Position numbers and translations under genes: made by a program. 64,000 bases of DNA, taken from NCBI GenBank assembly GCA_937978655.1, contig CALJUX010000082.1:59678-123677 (forward strand), given 5' to 3'. The notes beneath the pieces were generated by a model, which saw only the letters and a program-made list of their open reading frames with translations, ran no database searches and was not told where the DNA came from. Below, piece after piece: positions 54,645 to 63,952 of this stretch; the first letter of the stretch is position 1; each line of letters begins with the position of its first letter. The stretch is from an uncultured Chromatiaceae bacterium (GTDB taxonomy: Bacteria; Pseudomonadota; Gammaproteobacteria; Enterobacterales; Alteromonadaceae).

Positions 54645-55469
54645 TTACGCCGGCAGCTCCCAACTGACCCAGCCTTGTTGCCAGCTCAGTAAAATCAGAC
54701 CACCAAAGGCGATGCGATACCAGGCAAAAATTTCATAGCTGTGGTTTGCCACAAAACGCACTAAGGTACGTACCGCCAGCAAAGCACTGATAAAAGCCGT
54801 GACAAAACCTACCGCAAACATCGGCGCGTCGGTCAGTTGCAGCAAGTCGCGATGTTTGTAGATGTCATAGAAAGTTGCAGCGAACATCGTGGGTACCGCA
54901 AGGAAAAACGAGAACTCGGCGGCGACTTTGCGGTCAAGGCCAATAAACAAACCGCCAATAATAGTGGCGCCGGAACGTGATGTGCCCGGGATCATCGACA
55001 CCACCTGCGCGCAACCGACTTTAAATGCATCCAGCAGGCTCATGTCATCCACATCATGCACCCGCACCTGATGGGTGCGTCGTTCGGCCCACAGAATAAT
55101 CAGGCCACCGACAATCAGCATCACAGCCACTGACAGCGGATTAAACAAATAATATTTAATGGTTTTGATAAACAGCAGCCCAATCACCGCCGCCGGCAAA
55201 AACGCCACCAGCAAATTCAGCACAAAACGCTGAGCCTTGGGGTCACTGGCAATCCCGGTCGCAACGCCGATAAAACGCTGCCGGTACTCAAACACGATGG
55301 CCAGAATTGCTCCCAGCTGGATCGCAATTTCAAACACCCGGCCATCGTTGTGAAAACCAATTAAATCACCGACCACAATTAAATGGCCGGTGCTGGACAC
55401 CGGCAAAAATTCGGTCAGGCCTTCAACAATGCCTAAAATAAAGGCCTGAATTAACAACCACCAATCCAT
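54645..55469 (-). CDS. uppP: Undecaprenyl-diphosphate phosphatase
   Basis: A 274-residue polytopic membrane protein (BacA family) that dephosphorylates undecaprenyl pyrophosphate, recycling the carrier used for peptidoglycan and polysaccharide and giving bacitracin resistance. Motifs are EGLTEFLPVSSTGHLIV and MIPGTSRSGATI with the catalytic residues. GGAG lies about 8 bases before ATG. Its position next to wecA and flippases suits carrier recycling. Confidence 0.95.
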   Translation of the reverse strand: MDWWLLIQAFILGIVEGLTEFLPVSSTGHLIVVGDLIGFHNDGRVFEIAIQLGAILAIVFEYRQRFIGVATGIASDPKAQRFVLNLLVAFLPAAVIGLLFIKTIKYYLFNPLSVAVMLIVGGLIILWAERRTHQVRVHDVDDMSLLDAFKVGCAQVVSMIPGTSRSGATIIGGLFIGLDRKVAAEFSFFLAVPTMFAATFYDIYKHRDLLQLTDAPMFAVGFVTAFISALLAVRTLVRFVANHSYEIFAWYRIAFGGLILLSWQQGWVSWELPA

Positions 55470-55547
55470 GACAACTCCAAATAACGCAGATAATGGCGGT
55501 TATTATCCGGACTTTTTGCTGTGCTTCCAAATACTTTCCGGATTTTC

Positions 55548-56789
55548 TCAGGCTTGCTGCCAGCCGAACGGATCTGTGATGGCAACCGCCGGTTCAGTAA
55601 ACCAGCGCGGACCGGCTGCGGTCATGTAAAAATGGTCTTCCAGCCGCACACCAAACTCACCGGGCAGACAAATCATCGGTTCGTTGGAAAAACACATGCC
55701 CTCGGCCAGCGGCATGGTGTTGCCACGCACCAGATAAGGCCATTCATGAATATCCAGACCAATGCCGTGGCCGGTGCGATGCGGTAAACCCGGCAACCGG
55801 TAGTCCGGACCAAGCCCGGCCGCACTGAGCACGGCACGCGCGGCGTCATCAACGGCTCCGCATGGTACGCCGGGCTTTGCCGCTGCAAAAGCCGCGGCCT
55901 GCGCCTGCTTCTCCAGCTGCCAGATCGCACTTTGACGGGCGGTCGGTTCGCCAAACACATAACTGCGGGTGATATCAGACACATAATCGAGCAAGCGGCA
56001 GCCGGTGTCGATTAAGACCATGTCACCATCCTGCAACACCTGCGGATCTTTAACCCCATGCGGATAAGCGGTAGCTTCACCAAACAGCACGATACAAAAA
56101 TAAGAACCGGACGCGCCGACACGCCGGTGCGCCTCATTGATAAAAGCCTCAACTTCCAGCGTGCTGATGCCCGGTCGCAGAATTTGCGCGGCGGCCTGAT
56201 GCACGGCCAGCGTCATATCCATCGCCCGTTGCATAATGGCGATTTCCGCCGCTGATTTTTGCCGGCGGCAGGCGGCGGTGATCAGCGCCCCATTGATAAA
56301 ACGCTGCGCCGGAGCCAGCTGCTGCAATGCATCCACGATAAAAAATGCCGTACTTTCATCCAGCGCCACCCGCGCATCGGCCGGTACGCCAAGCCTTTTT
56401 AGCGTATCGAGCAACAACTGATACGGACTTTCATCTTCTTCCCAGCCGGCGACGTCCGCTTTAATTTGCTGATATTCACTCAGAGTGCCGATTTCAAACA
56501 CCGGCGCGATATATTGCAGTACACCATTGGCTGTTAATACCGCGCCCACCAGTCGTTCACTGGCATACCAGCGCGTACCGGTAAAATACAGCAGGCTGCT
56601 TCCGGCATTTAAATAAAGCGCCGCAACATCGTGCTGGCGCATCAGCGTGCAAGCCTGCTCAATCCGGGCCTGATACTCAGCAAGGCCAATCGCCGCGACG
56701 CCGGCACGCATATCCGACAAAGACGCCAGTATCGCGGCAGGTTCAGCACCGCCGATACGACGAACCTGATTGTTGACAGATAACGACAT
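55548..56789 (-). CDS. M24 family metallopeptidase (Xaa-Pro type)
   Basis: A 413-residue soluble two-domain protein. The C-terminal pita-bread fold has the dinuclear metal ligands: Asp in LIDTGCRLLDYVSDITRSYV (two Asp), His in RTGHGIGLDIHEWPYLV, and two Glu in CFSNEPMICLPGEFGVRLEDHFYM. It is predicted to cut Xaa-Pro bonds or a related amide; creatinase-like proteins share the fold. AGGAG precedes ATG about 10 bases upstream. Divergent from the LysR-type gene across 107 bases. Confidence 0.88.
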   Translation of the reverse strand: MSLSVNNQVRRIGGAEPAAILASLSDMRAGVAAIGLAEYQARIEQACTLMRQHDVAALYLNAGSSLLYFTGTRWYASERLVGAVLTANGVLQYIAPVFEIGTLSEYQQIKADVAGWEEDESPYQLLLDTLKRLGVPADARVALDESTAFFIVDALQQLAPAQRFINGALITAACRRQKSAAEIAIMQRAMDMTLAVHQAAAQILRPGISTLEVEAFINEAHRRVGASGSYFCIVLFGEATAYPHGVKDPQVLQDGDMVLIDTGCRLLDYVSDITRSYVFGEPTARQSAIWQLEKQAQAAAFAAAKPGVPCGAVDDAARAVLSAAGLGPDYRLPGLPHRTGHGIGLDIHEWPYLVRGNTMPLAEGMCFSNEPMICLPGEFGVRLEDHFYMTAAGPRWFTEPAVAITDPFGWQQA

Positions 56790-56875
56790 TTAACACACTC
56801 CTGTATGGAATTTTTGCCGAAAAAATCAGTATGCCAAGCTGGCGCTATGAATTTAAATGATATGATTTCACAATC

Positions 56876-56892
56876 TTATGAAGCAGATTCAT
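56876..56892. promoter_or_regulatory. Candidate LysR-type operator (inverted repeat)
   Basis: TATGAA-GCAGA-TTCATA is a perfect 6-5-6 inverted repeat containing a T-N11-A core, 4 bases upstream of the LysR-type gene start, in the region divergent to the M24 peptidase gene. The position suggests autoregulation, as is common in the LysR family. Confidence 0.45.
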
Positions 56893-56896
56893 ACCA

Positions 56897-57802
56897 ATGC
56901 ACAGATTACCACCGCTTAAAGCCCTGCAAGCCTTTGAAGCCACCGCACGCCTGCACAGTTTCAGTGCTGCCGGAGTGGAATTGTTTGTCAGTCAAAGTGC
57001 GATCAGTCATCAGATCCGCCTGCTGGAACAACAACTGGGCTGCCCGCTTATCAACCGTAAACAGCAGCCACTGCAGCTGACCGAACAAGGCGCCGCGTTA
57101 TTTTCGGTGCTGCAGGAAAGTTTTTTTCGCATGCGTTCGGTGTGTCAGCATCTGGCGCAACAACCGGTGCGGCGGCTCAGTATCGCGGCGCAAACTTCGA
57201 TAGCGGTTGAATTTCTGGCGCCCAGACTGAATGCCTTTCACAGCCAATGCCCACAGATTGAGACACTGCTGCATATGGAGTCCAATGCTGCCAGTCTGGA
57301 TCCCAGCCAGTTTGACCTGATCCTCGGCACCTGGCCCTGCCCGTCCGGTTTCGCCAGCGTGGCCCTCAAACCGGAATGGTGGTTTCCGGTGTGCAGCCCG
57401 GCCCAATATCAGCGCCTGCGCAGCGATGACCCGGCATCGGTGTTTGATGCGCTGTTGTACAGTTCAGAACAAGGACAGGACTGGCAGTTATGGCGCCAGC
57501 AAATGCAGTTAAGTGCGCCGGCGCAATTGCAGTTGCGCCACGTCAGTCTGGCGCTGCTGGCGACCAAAGCGGTCAGCAGTGGCGAAGGGATAGCCCTGAG
57601 CAACAGCTTTATCGCCGGCGACGCCGTCCGCGCCGGCACTTTAAAAGCGCTGCTGGCCTGGCGTTATCAGCTGCCCTGGGGCCAATACCAGCTGCATTAC
57701 CGGCCAGGCGGCCAGCAACAGCAGCAAATTAATCAGTTTATTCAATGGTTTTGTGCACAGGTACAGCACGCCGATTTACTGGCTGATGTCATCAGCCGCT
57801 GA
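56897..57802 (+). CDS. LysR-family transcriptional regulator (GcvA-like)
   Basis: A 301-residue LTTR. The N-terminal winged helix-turn-helix (about residues 5-64, PLKALQAFEATARLHSFSAAGVEL, QSAISHQIRLLEQQLGCPLINR) is followed by a periplasmic-binding-protein-like effector domain. The beginning PPLKALQAFEATARL with ISHQIRLLE fits the GcvA/AmpR branch. The likely target is the divergent M24 peptidase gene and itself. Its 3' end overlaps recD on the other strand by 27 bases. Confidence 0.92.
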   Translation: MHRLPPLKALQAFEATARLHSFSAAGVELFVSQSAISHQIRLLEQQLGCPLINRKQQPLQLTEQGAALFSVLQESFFRMRSVCQHLAQQPVRRLSIAAQTSIAVEFLAPRLNAFHSQCPQIETLLHMESNAASLDPSQFDLILGTWPCPSGFASVALKPEWWFPVCSPAQYQRLRSDDPASVFDALLYSSEQGQDWQLWRQQMQLSAPAQLQLRHVSLALLATKAVSSGEGIALSNSFIAGDAVRAGTLKALLAWRYQLPWGQYQLHYRPGGQQQQQINQFIQWFCAQVQHADLLADVISR

Positions 57803-59755
57803 CGACTCCAGCCGCAAACCGCCATGGCGGATGATGCGCCGGGCCACCGCGCGCTCAAACACCTGCCAGTCAGACAACAACAGGCTGAACTGACGGCGTG
57901 CCCTGGTGATCGCGGTGTAAATCAATTCCCGCGTCAGCACCGGACTGTCAGCCGGCGGCAGCAGTAAAATCGCATGACCAAATTCAGACCCTTGTGATTT
58001 ATGCACCGTCAGCGCGAAGGCGGTTTCCAGCGGCGGCAGGCGTCCGGGCAGAAACCAGCGTACCGCATGGGGCTGGCGCGGATCCTGTTGCACAAAGGCC
58101 ACGCGTAACTGGCTGGCACCTTGTTGTTCCACCGCCAGACAAATGCCAATGTCACCATTCATCAGACCTGTGCTGTAGTCATTTTGCAGCACTATTACCG
58201 GCCGGCCATGATACCAGCCACTGTGTTTACTGATAAATCGCCCGGCCGCCAGCGCCTGCTCCAGTGCCTGATTCACACTTTCCACCCCGGCCGGCCCCTG
58301 ACGCAGAGCACAGAGCAGTTGTAACTGACCAAACTGCTGATGCAATGCCAGCGCCTGCGCATCCATAGTGGCCGCACTGACCGGTTGCCGCAGCAATTGT
58401 AAATATGGCGCCAGCAACACCACCAGCCGCTGGCTGACCTGTGCCGGCAACTGCTCTTTCTCCAGCAGCTGCACGGCTAAATCACCGGCGGGAGCTGCCG
58501 CCTGCAGCAAGGCTGTTGCCGCACTGTCGCCCTGATTCACCGCCAGGGCCAACCGGCCGATGCCACTTTTGGCGTCAAAGCGGTGGCTTTTACGCAGCAT
58601 CATCACCTGTTGATCCAATGGGTCCGGTGTATTGCTCAGATAGCTCGCACTCAGCGGCTGACCGGTCAGCTGTGCCAGCCAGGCCGCGCTCGCCTGACTG
58701 TAGCCGCCCGCTTCGGCGTGGCGGCAAATCTCTGCCAGCACCGCACCGGCTTCCACTGAAGCCAGCTGGTCTTTGTCACCGAGTAAAATCAGCCGGCATT
58801 GTGGCGGTAAGGCGCGCAGCAAAGATGCAAACAGCGTGACATCAAGCATTGATGCTTCATCCACAATCACCACATCCGCCGGTAATAAATGGGCGGCATC
58901 AAAACGAAAGCCGCTGCCGTCCGGTTTTGGTGACAATAAACGATGCACAGTATGGGCCCGCACCGGCAGCTGCGGCAACAGATCTGCCAGCTGCGGCAAC
59001 GCCTGTGCCAGGCTGCTGCGCGACTGCGCCAGCGATTCGGTCAGGCGCGCGGCGGCTTTGCCGGTTGGCGCCGCCAGCAGAATATGCAACGGGGTAGCGG
59101 ACTGGCGCAATAACAACAGCAACAGCTTCAGTACCGTGGTGGTTTTGCCAGTGCCGGGGCCGCCGGTGATCACGGCAAAATAACTGCTGGCCGCCAGCGC
59201 ACAGGCCTGCTGCTGCCAGTCAATGTCCGCGGCCGGCGCCGGAAACAACATTTGCAGTACAGGGCGCAACTGCAACGGGTCCAGCGTCTGACGCAGCCCT
59301 TGATCGGCCTGCCGCCGCGCGGCAATAAAATCGGCGATGCACTGCTCATCATTGGCATACCGACGCAAATACAGCCGGTTGCCACGCAGCACAAATGGAC
59401 AATGGCCGGACTCAGCCGTCGTTGCGACCAGTGCCGGCCGGGCCCGCAACTGGTTCAGGATCTGTAACGGCGGCTGTGCCTTGCAAAAATCAGCCAGCCA
59501 ACGCGCTTGCGGTCGCTGGCGCAGTGCCGTCGGCAACAGCGCGGAGGGCGTCTGCGCCGCAATGGCAAAATCCAGACACAGATGGCCCTGCGCCAGTTGC
59601 GCGCTGGTCAGCATCAGATAAAGCAGTTCCGGCTCCGTTAAGGTGGCCGCCTGCGGCAATGCCCGCAGCAGCGCAACATCCAGCGGTCGCAGCAACTGCG
59701 CCTGCTGCCATTGACTGAGCTGCTGTTCAAACCCGGCGGAAAAACGTAATAACAT
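57776..59755 (-). CDS. recD: RecBCD exonuclease V subunit RecD
   Basis: A 659-residue 5'-3' helicase subunit of RecBCD. Motifs are Walker A VITGGPGTGKTTTVLKLL, DVVIVDEASMLDVTLF, and VI ALTVHKSQGSEFGHAILLLP. ATG at 59755 overlaps the recB stop by one base; the frame stays open to 59800 but that part overlaps recB. Length (E. coli 608) is slightly larger than usual. Its 3' end overlaps the convergent LysR-type gene by 27 bases. Confidence 0.95.
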   Translation of the reverse strand: MLLRFSAGFEQQLSQWQQAQLLRPLDVALLRALPQAATLTEPELLYLMLTSAQLAQGHLCLDFAIAAQTPSALLPTALRQRPQARWLADFCKAQPPLQILNQLRARPALVATTAESGHCPFVLRGNRLYLRRYANDEQCIADFIAARRQADQGLRQTLDPLQLRPVLQMLFPAPAADIDWQQQACALAASSYFAVITGGPGTGKTTTVLKLLLLLLRQSATPLHILLAAPTGKAAARLTESLAQSRSSLAQALPQLADLLPQLPVRAHTVHRLLSPKPDGSGFRFDAAHLLPADVVIVDEASMLDVTLFASLLRALPPQCRLILLGDKDQLASVEAGAVLAEICRHAEAGGYSQASAAWLAQLTGQPLSASYLSNTPDPLDQQVMMLRKSHRFDAKSGIGRLALAVNQGDSAATALLQAAAPAGDLAVQLLEKEQLPAQVSQRLVVLLAPYLQLLRQPVSAATMDAQALALHQQFGQLQLLCALRQGPAGVESVNQALEQALAAGRFISKHSGWYHGRPVIVLQNDYSTGLMNGDIGICLAVEQQGASQLRVAFVQQDPRQPHAVRWFLPGRLPPLETAFALTVHKSQGSEFGHAILLLPPADSPVLTRELIYTAITRARRQFSLLLSDWQVFERAVARRIIRHGGLRLESSAADDISQ

Positions 59756-62700
59756 TACACAACTCCTGCTGCAGCGCCGTGCAGATCCGCACTGTGGCAC
59801 AATAAAAGTGCCGGGCTGCTGTCGCCACGAAACAGCGCATCCAGCGCCAGAATAAAATCCGCCGGCAGAGGGACCGCCAGCACACCGCGCTCCGGCGCAG
59901 CCGTATCACTGCCACGCAAAAACCAATACAACGCCGGCCCCAGGTGCTGTGCGACCTGATAATCAGCCAGCCGCGCCCTCAGTAGCCGGTGCAACGCCAG
60001 GCCATATAACGCCGCCTGCAAATCATAACGCGCATCTAACATCATCTGGCGCAGCGTACCACTGCTGTATTGACCATCTTCCCGATAATTACTTTTAAAG
60101 TCAGCGACATAATAACGCTCACCATCAAACAACGTCAGGTCGATAAAGCCTTTCAGCATGCCATTGAGCTGCCGGGGCTGCAGCGATGGGCGTAAAGCTC
60201 CCGGCCAGATCTGGCTCTGCACCAGCTGATCCAACAGCCGGATCTCAACATGCTGGGCCGGCAATAAAAACTCCAGTTCGGCCACTGTCGCCGGTAATTG
60301 CGCCAATGTCGCCTGCTGCGCCACCGGCAACGGCAGCTGCAACAGCTGCGCCAGCCAGTCGGCCAGTGCAGCCACGGCCTGTTCGGCTTCGCTAAACACT
60401 TGCGGCTGCTCCAGGTCCGACTGCAGCATCAGCCGTTGCCAGCGACCATCCGGCAAGGCTTTTAATAAACCGCCCTGCTCACCGGCTGACACCAGCTGTG
60501 CCAGCAGCATGGCTCTGTTGGCCACTACTGTGGCAAAGCCCTGGGCGGCAGCCCATTCCAGCTGCGCATGCAAAAAGGTACCGGGACCGGCGCCACGGAT
60601 AAAACTCTGGGCAAAACCGGCCTCGCCTGCGGCCTGCGCTGCCACCGGGTACAGCGGCCCGGCGGCGGCTTCCGTCTGCAGCAATTCAGCCACTTTATGG
60701 CTGCTGGCCGTCGCCGCATCACTGCTCTGGGGCGTCGCGGCGATGGCACTGTAGCTGCTGATGTACCAGGCAGGCCGGGCGGCGATGCCCTGCGCTAAAA
60801 AGCCACCACCATCGGCACTTACCGCTGTCTGCCACTGATAAGGCGTCGGAGCGGCCGTGACGCCAGCCGCCACACCAAAGTGCGGTGGCCGCTGCAGCGC
60901 CGCGTTCAGCCACTGCGCACCGGGACTTAACCCGCCGTCATCAGACAGCAGATACGCCAGCGCGCTGCGATCTTTCAGCGGCGCCAGCGTCACCAGACAA
61001 TAATGCTGAGCCCGCGTCAGCGCGACATACAGCTTACGCAAATCCTCGCCGAGCCGCTCCCGCTCTGCACGCTCGAAACTGTCGGCGTGAAATTGCTGCG
61101 CCAGCGCCCGCGTCCCATCTTCCCGATGAAAAACATAAGGCAGTTTTTTCTCATCAAGCTCACGGGCGGCCAATAAAAATGGCAGGAACACCAGCGGATA
61201 TTCCAGGCCTTTGGATTTGTGGATGGTAACAATTTTCAGCAGCGCTTCATCCGATTCCAGCCGCAGTTTTAACGCCTCAGCGCCCAGCTCGCCGTCGCCC
61301 TGCAGGTGATGTTGCAGATAACGCAGCAGCGCCGCTTCACCGTCGAGCTGGCGGGCGGCCTGCTGCAGCAATTCGGCGAGGTGAAATAAATCGGTCAGCT
61401 GACGCTCGGCATCGGCCTGGCTGGCCAGTTTTTGCACCAGCGAAAAATCCTGCAACAGACGATGCACCAGCGCCAGCACGCCCTGGCTGCGCCAGATCTG
61501 CTGATAGCCGAGAAATTGCTGTTGCATCTGCTCCAGCGCCCAGTCGTCCTGCTGCAGTGCCAGCAGCGCGCTGTAGCTCCAGCCGATCGCCGGGCTGGCC
61601 AGCGCTGCGCGCAGTTTACCGACATGGCGCGGATCGGCACAGGCGCCAAGCCACAACAACAGTTCAGCCGCCAGCGGGCTGTCAAATACCGAGCCTTTAT
61701 CCGACAGGTAGACCGCCCGCACCTGCAGCGCTGCCAGGGCGCTGCGCATCTCATCGGCTTCCTGCTGATTGTTCACCAGCACGGCAATATCGGCCGGCAG
61801 CAAAGGCCGCAGCCCGCCACTGCCGCCAGTAAAACCACAACGACCCTGCTGCGCGGCATTCAACAGCTGCACTATCTGCCAGGCACAGCGCTGCGCACTT
61901 TGCGTCAGATAGGCGCCTTTGCTCAGCGGCTTTTCACTCTGATCCAACATCAGCCATTGCAGTGCCGGCAAGGTCTGGCCGTCGAGCTGAAACTGCTCAG
62001 ACCGGCCTTTGGCCTCGACCGGTACAAAGGGCAACAGGCCGGGCTGACGGCGGAATAAAAATGCACCAAGCCCCGACTCGCGCTGCTCTGCCTGCATAAA
62101 CAGCTGATTGACCGCCCCCACCATCGCAGCCGTAGAACGAAAATTGGTCCCGAGCGAGAAATGCCGGCCGTGCGTCTGCTGTTTCGCATCCAGATAGGTA
62201 TAAATATCCGCGCCGCGAAAACCATAAATGGCCTGTTTCGGGTCACCGATCAACAGCAAGCCGCTGTCGGCGCTGGCGCGCTGATAAATCTGACTGAAGA
62301 TCCGCCATTGCAGCGGATCAGTGTCCTGAAATTCGTCAATCAGCGCCTGCGGGAACTGCTGACGGATGATCTGTGCCAGTGCCTCGCCGGCAGGACCAGA
62401 CAGCGCCTGATCCAGCCGCAGCAACAAATCATCAAAGCCCAGTTCGGCCCGTTGTTGTTTCAGCTGCTCTAATTGCAGTTGCACCTGGGTCAGCGCATGC
62501 AGGCGAAGGACAAAACTGGCATCCGGCAACGCGGCAATCGCTTTAGGTAACGCAGCCATGGCATCCAGCGCAGGATGGGATGGCGCCGGACCTTTCCACG
62601 CGTCGGCCAGGCCTTCCGGCGTCAGCCGCTCCAGCCCTTTGCCAATGTCCGGCAACAACAAATTGGTGTCATCGCACCAGTCGAGGATGCCGCGGCACCA

Positions 62701-63483
62701 TTTTGCGACATAATCCGGCCGCAATTTGGTGTTATTGGTGACACCGCTGCTGCGACCGGTCTCGATCAGTGTGGAAAGCTCAGCAACCCAGCCGCGCCAT
62801 GGCGCTTTCAGCGCGGCCAGTTGTTGTGCCCGCTCGGTGATCTCGGTCTGCAGTAACTCGGTCAACGGGCTGGATACCGCAGGCAATGTTTCCTGCCACA
62901 ACGGTTGCAACGCCTGCAGCAACTGCCGGGGGCCGCGAAAACTCTGCTGGTATCTGACAAACAACGGCACTGGCAACGGATACACTTCCGAGCGCCAGTA
63001 ATCCAGCACCACCTGCTGCTGCAGTTCAGTCAAATCGGTGACCAGTGTCTGCTCGAACTGACTGCCACAGGCAAAAGCATGCTCACTGAGCATGCGGTTG
63101 GCCCAGCCGTGGATAGTCGCAATTGCGGCCTCATCCATCCACTGCGCCGCCAGTTCCAGCTGCCGGGCACAATCAGCGTGCTGAGCAGCCGGAAATGCCT
63201 GCAGCAAAGCCGTCAGCGCAGCATCTGCCGGTGCCAGTTCACCGGCAAACACCAGGGCGGCTTCACTGAGCCGCAGCTGGATCCGGCCTTTAAGTTCTGC
63301 CGTGGCGGCTTCGGTAAAAGTGACCACCAAAATCTGGTCCGGTCTGAGCGGCGCGGCAATGCCGTGCCCCAGCACCAGACGCAGATATAAAGCCGCAATG
63401 GTGTAGGTTTTGCCGGTGCCGGCGCTGGCTTCAATCAGCGAAGTGCCGTGCAGCGGTAAGGTCATAAAGTTCAGCGGCTGCAT
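59755..63483 (-). CDS. recB: RecBCD exonuclease V subunit RecB
   Basis: A 1242-residue superfamily 1A helicase and nuclease. It unwinds double-strand ends 3'-5' and loads RecA at Chi. The N-terminus has the Walker A SLIEASAGTGKTYTIAALYL, and IDEFQDTDPLQWRIFSQIY follows as motif II. The C-terminal nuclease domain keeps the active-site acids: GFIDLTLFDGERYYVADFKSNY, matching D1067, D1080 and K1082 of E. coli. Slightly longer than E. coli RecB (1180). It follows recC by one base (TAACATG). Confidence 0.96.
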   Translation of the reverse strand: MQPLNFMTLPLHGTSLIEASAGTGKTYTIAALYLRLVLGHGIAAPLRPDQILVVTFTEAATAELKGRIQLRLSEAALVFAGELAPADAALTALLQAFPAAQHADCARQLELAAQWMDEAAIATIHGWANRMLSEHAFACGSQFEQTLVTDLTELQQQVVLDYWRSEVYPLPVPLFVRYQQSFRGPRQLLQALQPLWQETLPAVSSPLTELLQTEITERAQQLAALKAPWRGWVAELSTLIETGRSSGVTNNTKLRPDYVAKWCRGILDWCDDTNLLLPDIGKGLERLTPEGLADAWKGPAPSHPALDAMAALPKAIAALPDASFVLRLHALTQVQLQLEQLKQQRAELGFDDLLLRLDQALSGPAGEALAQIIRQQFPQALIDEFQDTDPLQWRIFSQIYQRASADSGLLLIGDPKQAIYGFRGADIYTYLDAKQQTHGRHFSLGTNFRSTAAMVGAVNQLFMQAEQRESGLGAFLFRRQPGLLPFVPVEAKGRSEQFQLDGQTLPALQWLMLDQSEKPLSKGAYLTQSAQRCAWQIVQLLNAAQQGRCGFTGGSGGLRPLLPADIAVLVNNQQEADEMRSALAALQVRAVYLSDKGSVFDSPLAAELLLWLGACADPRHVGKLRAALASPAIGWSYSALLALQQDDWALEQMQQQFLGYQQIWRSQGVLALVHRLLQDFSLVQKLASQADAERQLTDLFHLAELLQQAARQLDGEAALLRYLQHHLQGDGELGAEALKLRLESDEALLKIVTIHKSKGLEYPLVFLPFLLAARELDEKKLPYVFHREDGTRALAQQFHADSFERAERERLGEDLRKLYVALTRAQHYCLVTLAPLKDRSALAYLLSDDGGLSPGAQWLNAALQRPPHFGVAAGVTAAPTPYQWQTAVSADGGGFLAQGIAARPAWYISSYSAIAATPQSSDAATASSHKVAELLQTEAAAGPLYPVAAQAAGEAGFAQSFIRGAGPGTFLHAQLEWAAAQGFATVVANRAMLLAQLVSAGEQGGLLKALPDGRWQRLMLQSDLEQPQVFSEAEQAVAALADWLAQLLQLPLPVAQQATLAQLPATVAELEFLLPAQHVEIRLLDQLVQSQIWPGALRPSLQPRQLNGMLKGFIDLTLFDGERYYVADFKSNYREDGQYSSGTLRQMMLDARYDLQAALYGLALHRLLRARLADYQVAQHLGPALYWFLRGSDTAAPERGVLAVPLPADFILALDALFRGDSSPALLLCHSADLHGAAAGVV

Positions 63484-63484
63484 G

Positions 63485-63952
63485 TTAATTCTCTCCGTCC
63501 TGATTGGTGCTGGCGGTGCTGCGCAGCAACTCCAGCAAATGCCCGAGCAGATCCTGCGCCAGCTGCGGGGTTAAGGCCGGTTGCCAGAAATCGGTAAAGC
63601 TGGCGAAAGCGCGGCGCAGATAGGCATTTTGCTGCAACAGGCCGGGATTGAAGCCGGTCCCTTCGTAGATTTGCTGCAGCTTTTGCTGCTGCCGTTCATC
63701 GGCTTTGGTCTGCAACAAGGCCGATGCCAGTTTCAGCGCATAAGGCAGCGGCTGTTGCAACCCCTGAGCGTAGCGGTCCAGCAACAGCTGCAGGATCTGC
63801 TGCGCCTGTGGCTGTGCCATTGCCGGCAGACAAAGGTCGGCATCGGCCGCCACAATATACTGCCGTACCGGCTGGCCGGCTGCCGCCGACAACAGAGCCG
63901 CCAGATATGGCAGCAGCAACGGCCGGCACTGCCAATGGCCATCGCGCTGCAA
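63485..63952 (-). CDS. recC: RecC subunit, C-terminal fragment only
   Basis: The last 155 codons of recC (ends YLRRAFASFTDFWQPAL and a helical tail), followed after 1 base by recB. RecC recognises Chi and supports RecB and RecD. The gene is not biologically truncated: the reading frame enters adapter DNA at 63953, so the 5' part is simply missing. The apparent first codon TTG (63952-63950) is just the first base triplet of the sequenced fragment, not a start. Confidence 0.88.
   Translation of the reverse strand: MQRDGHWQCRPLLLPYLAALLSAAAGQPVRQYIVAADADLCLPAMAQPQAQQILQLLLDRYAQGLQQPLPYALKLASALLQTKADERQQQKLQQIYEGTGFNPGLLQQNAYLRRAFASFTDFWQPALTPQLAQDLLGHLLELLRSTASTNQDGEN

Noticed and set aside
62905..63390. 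161-codon plus-strand open frame over the recB 5' end
   Set aside because: Antisense shadow of a clear recB with intact motifs.
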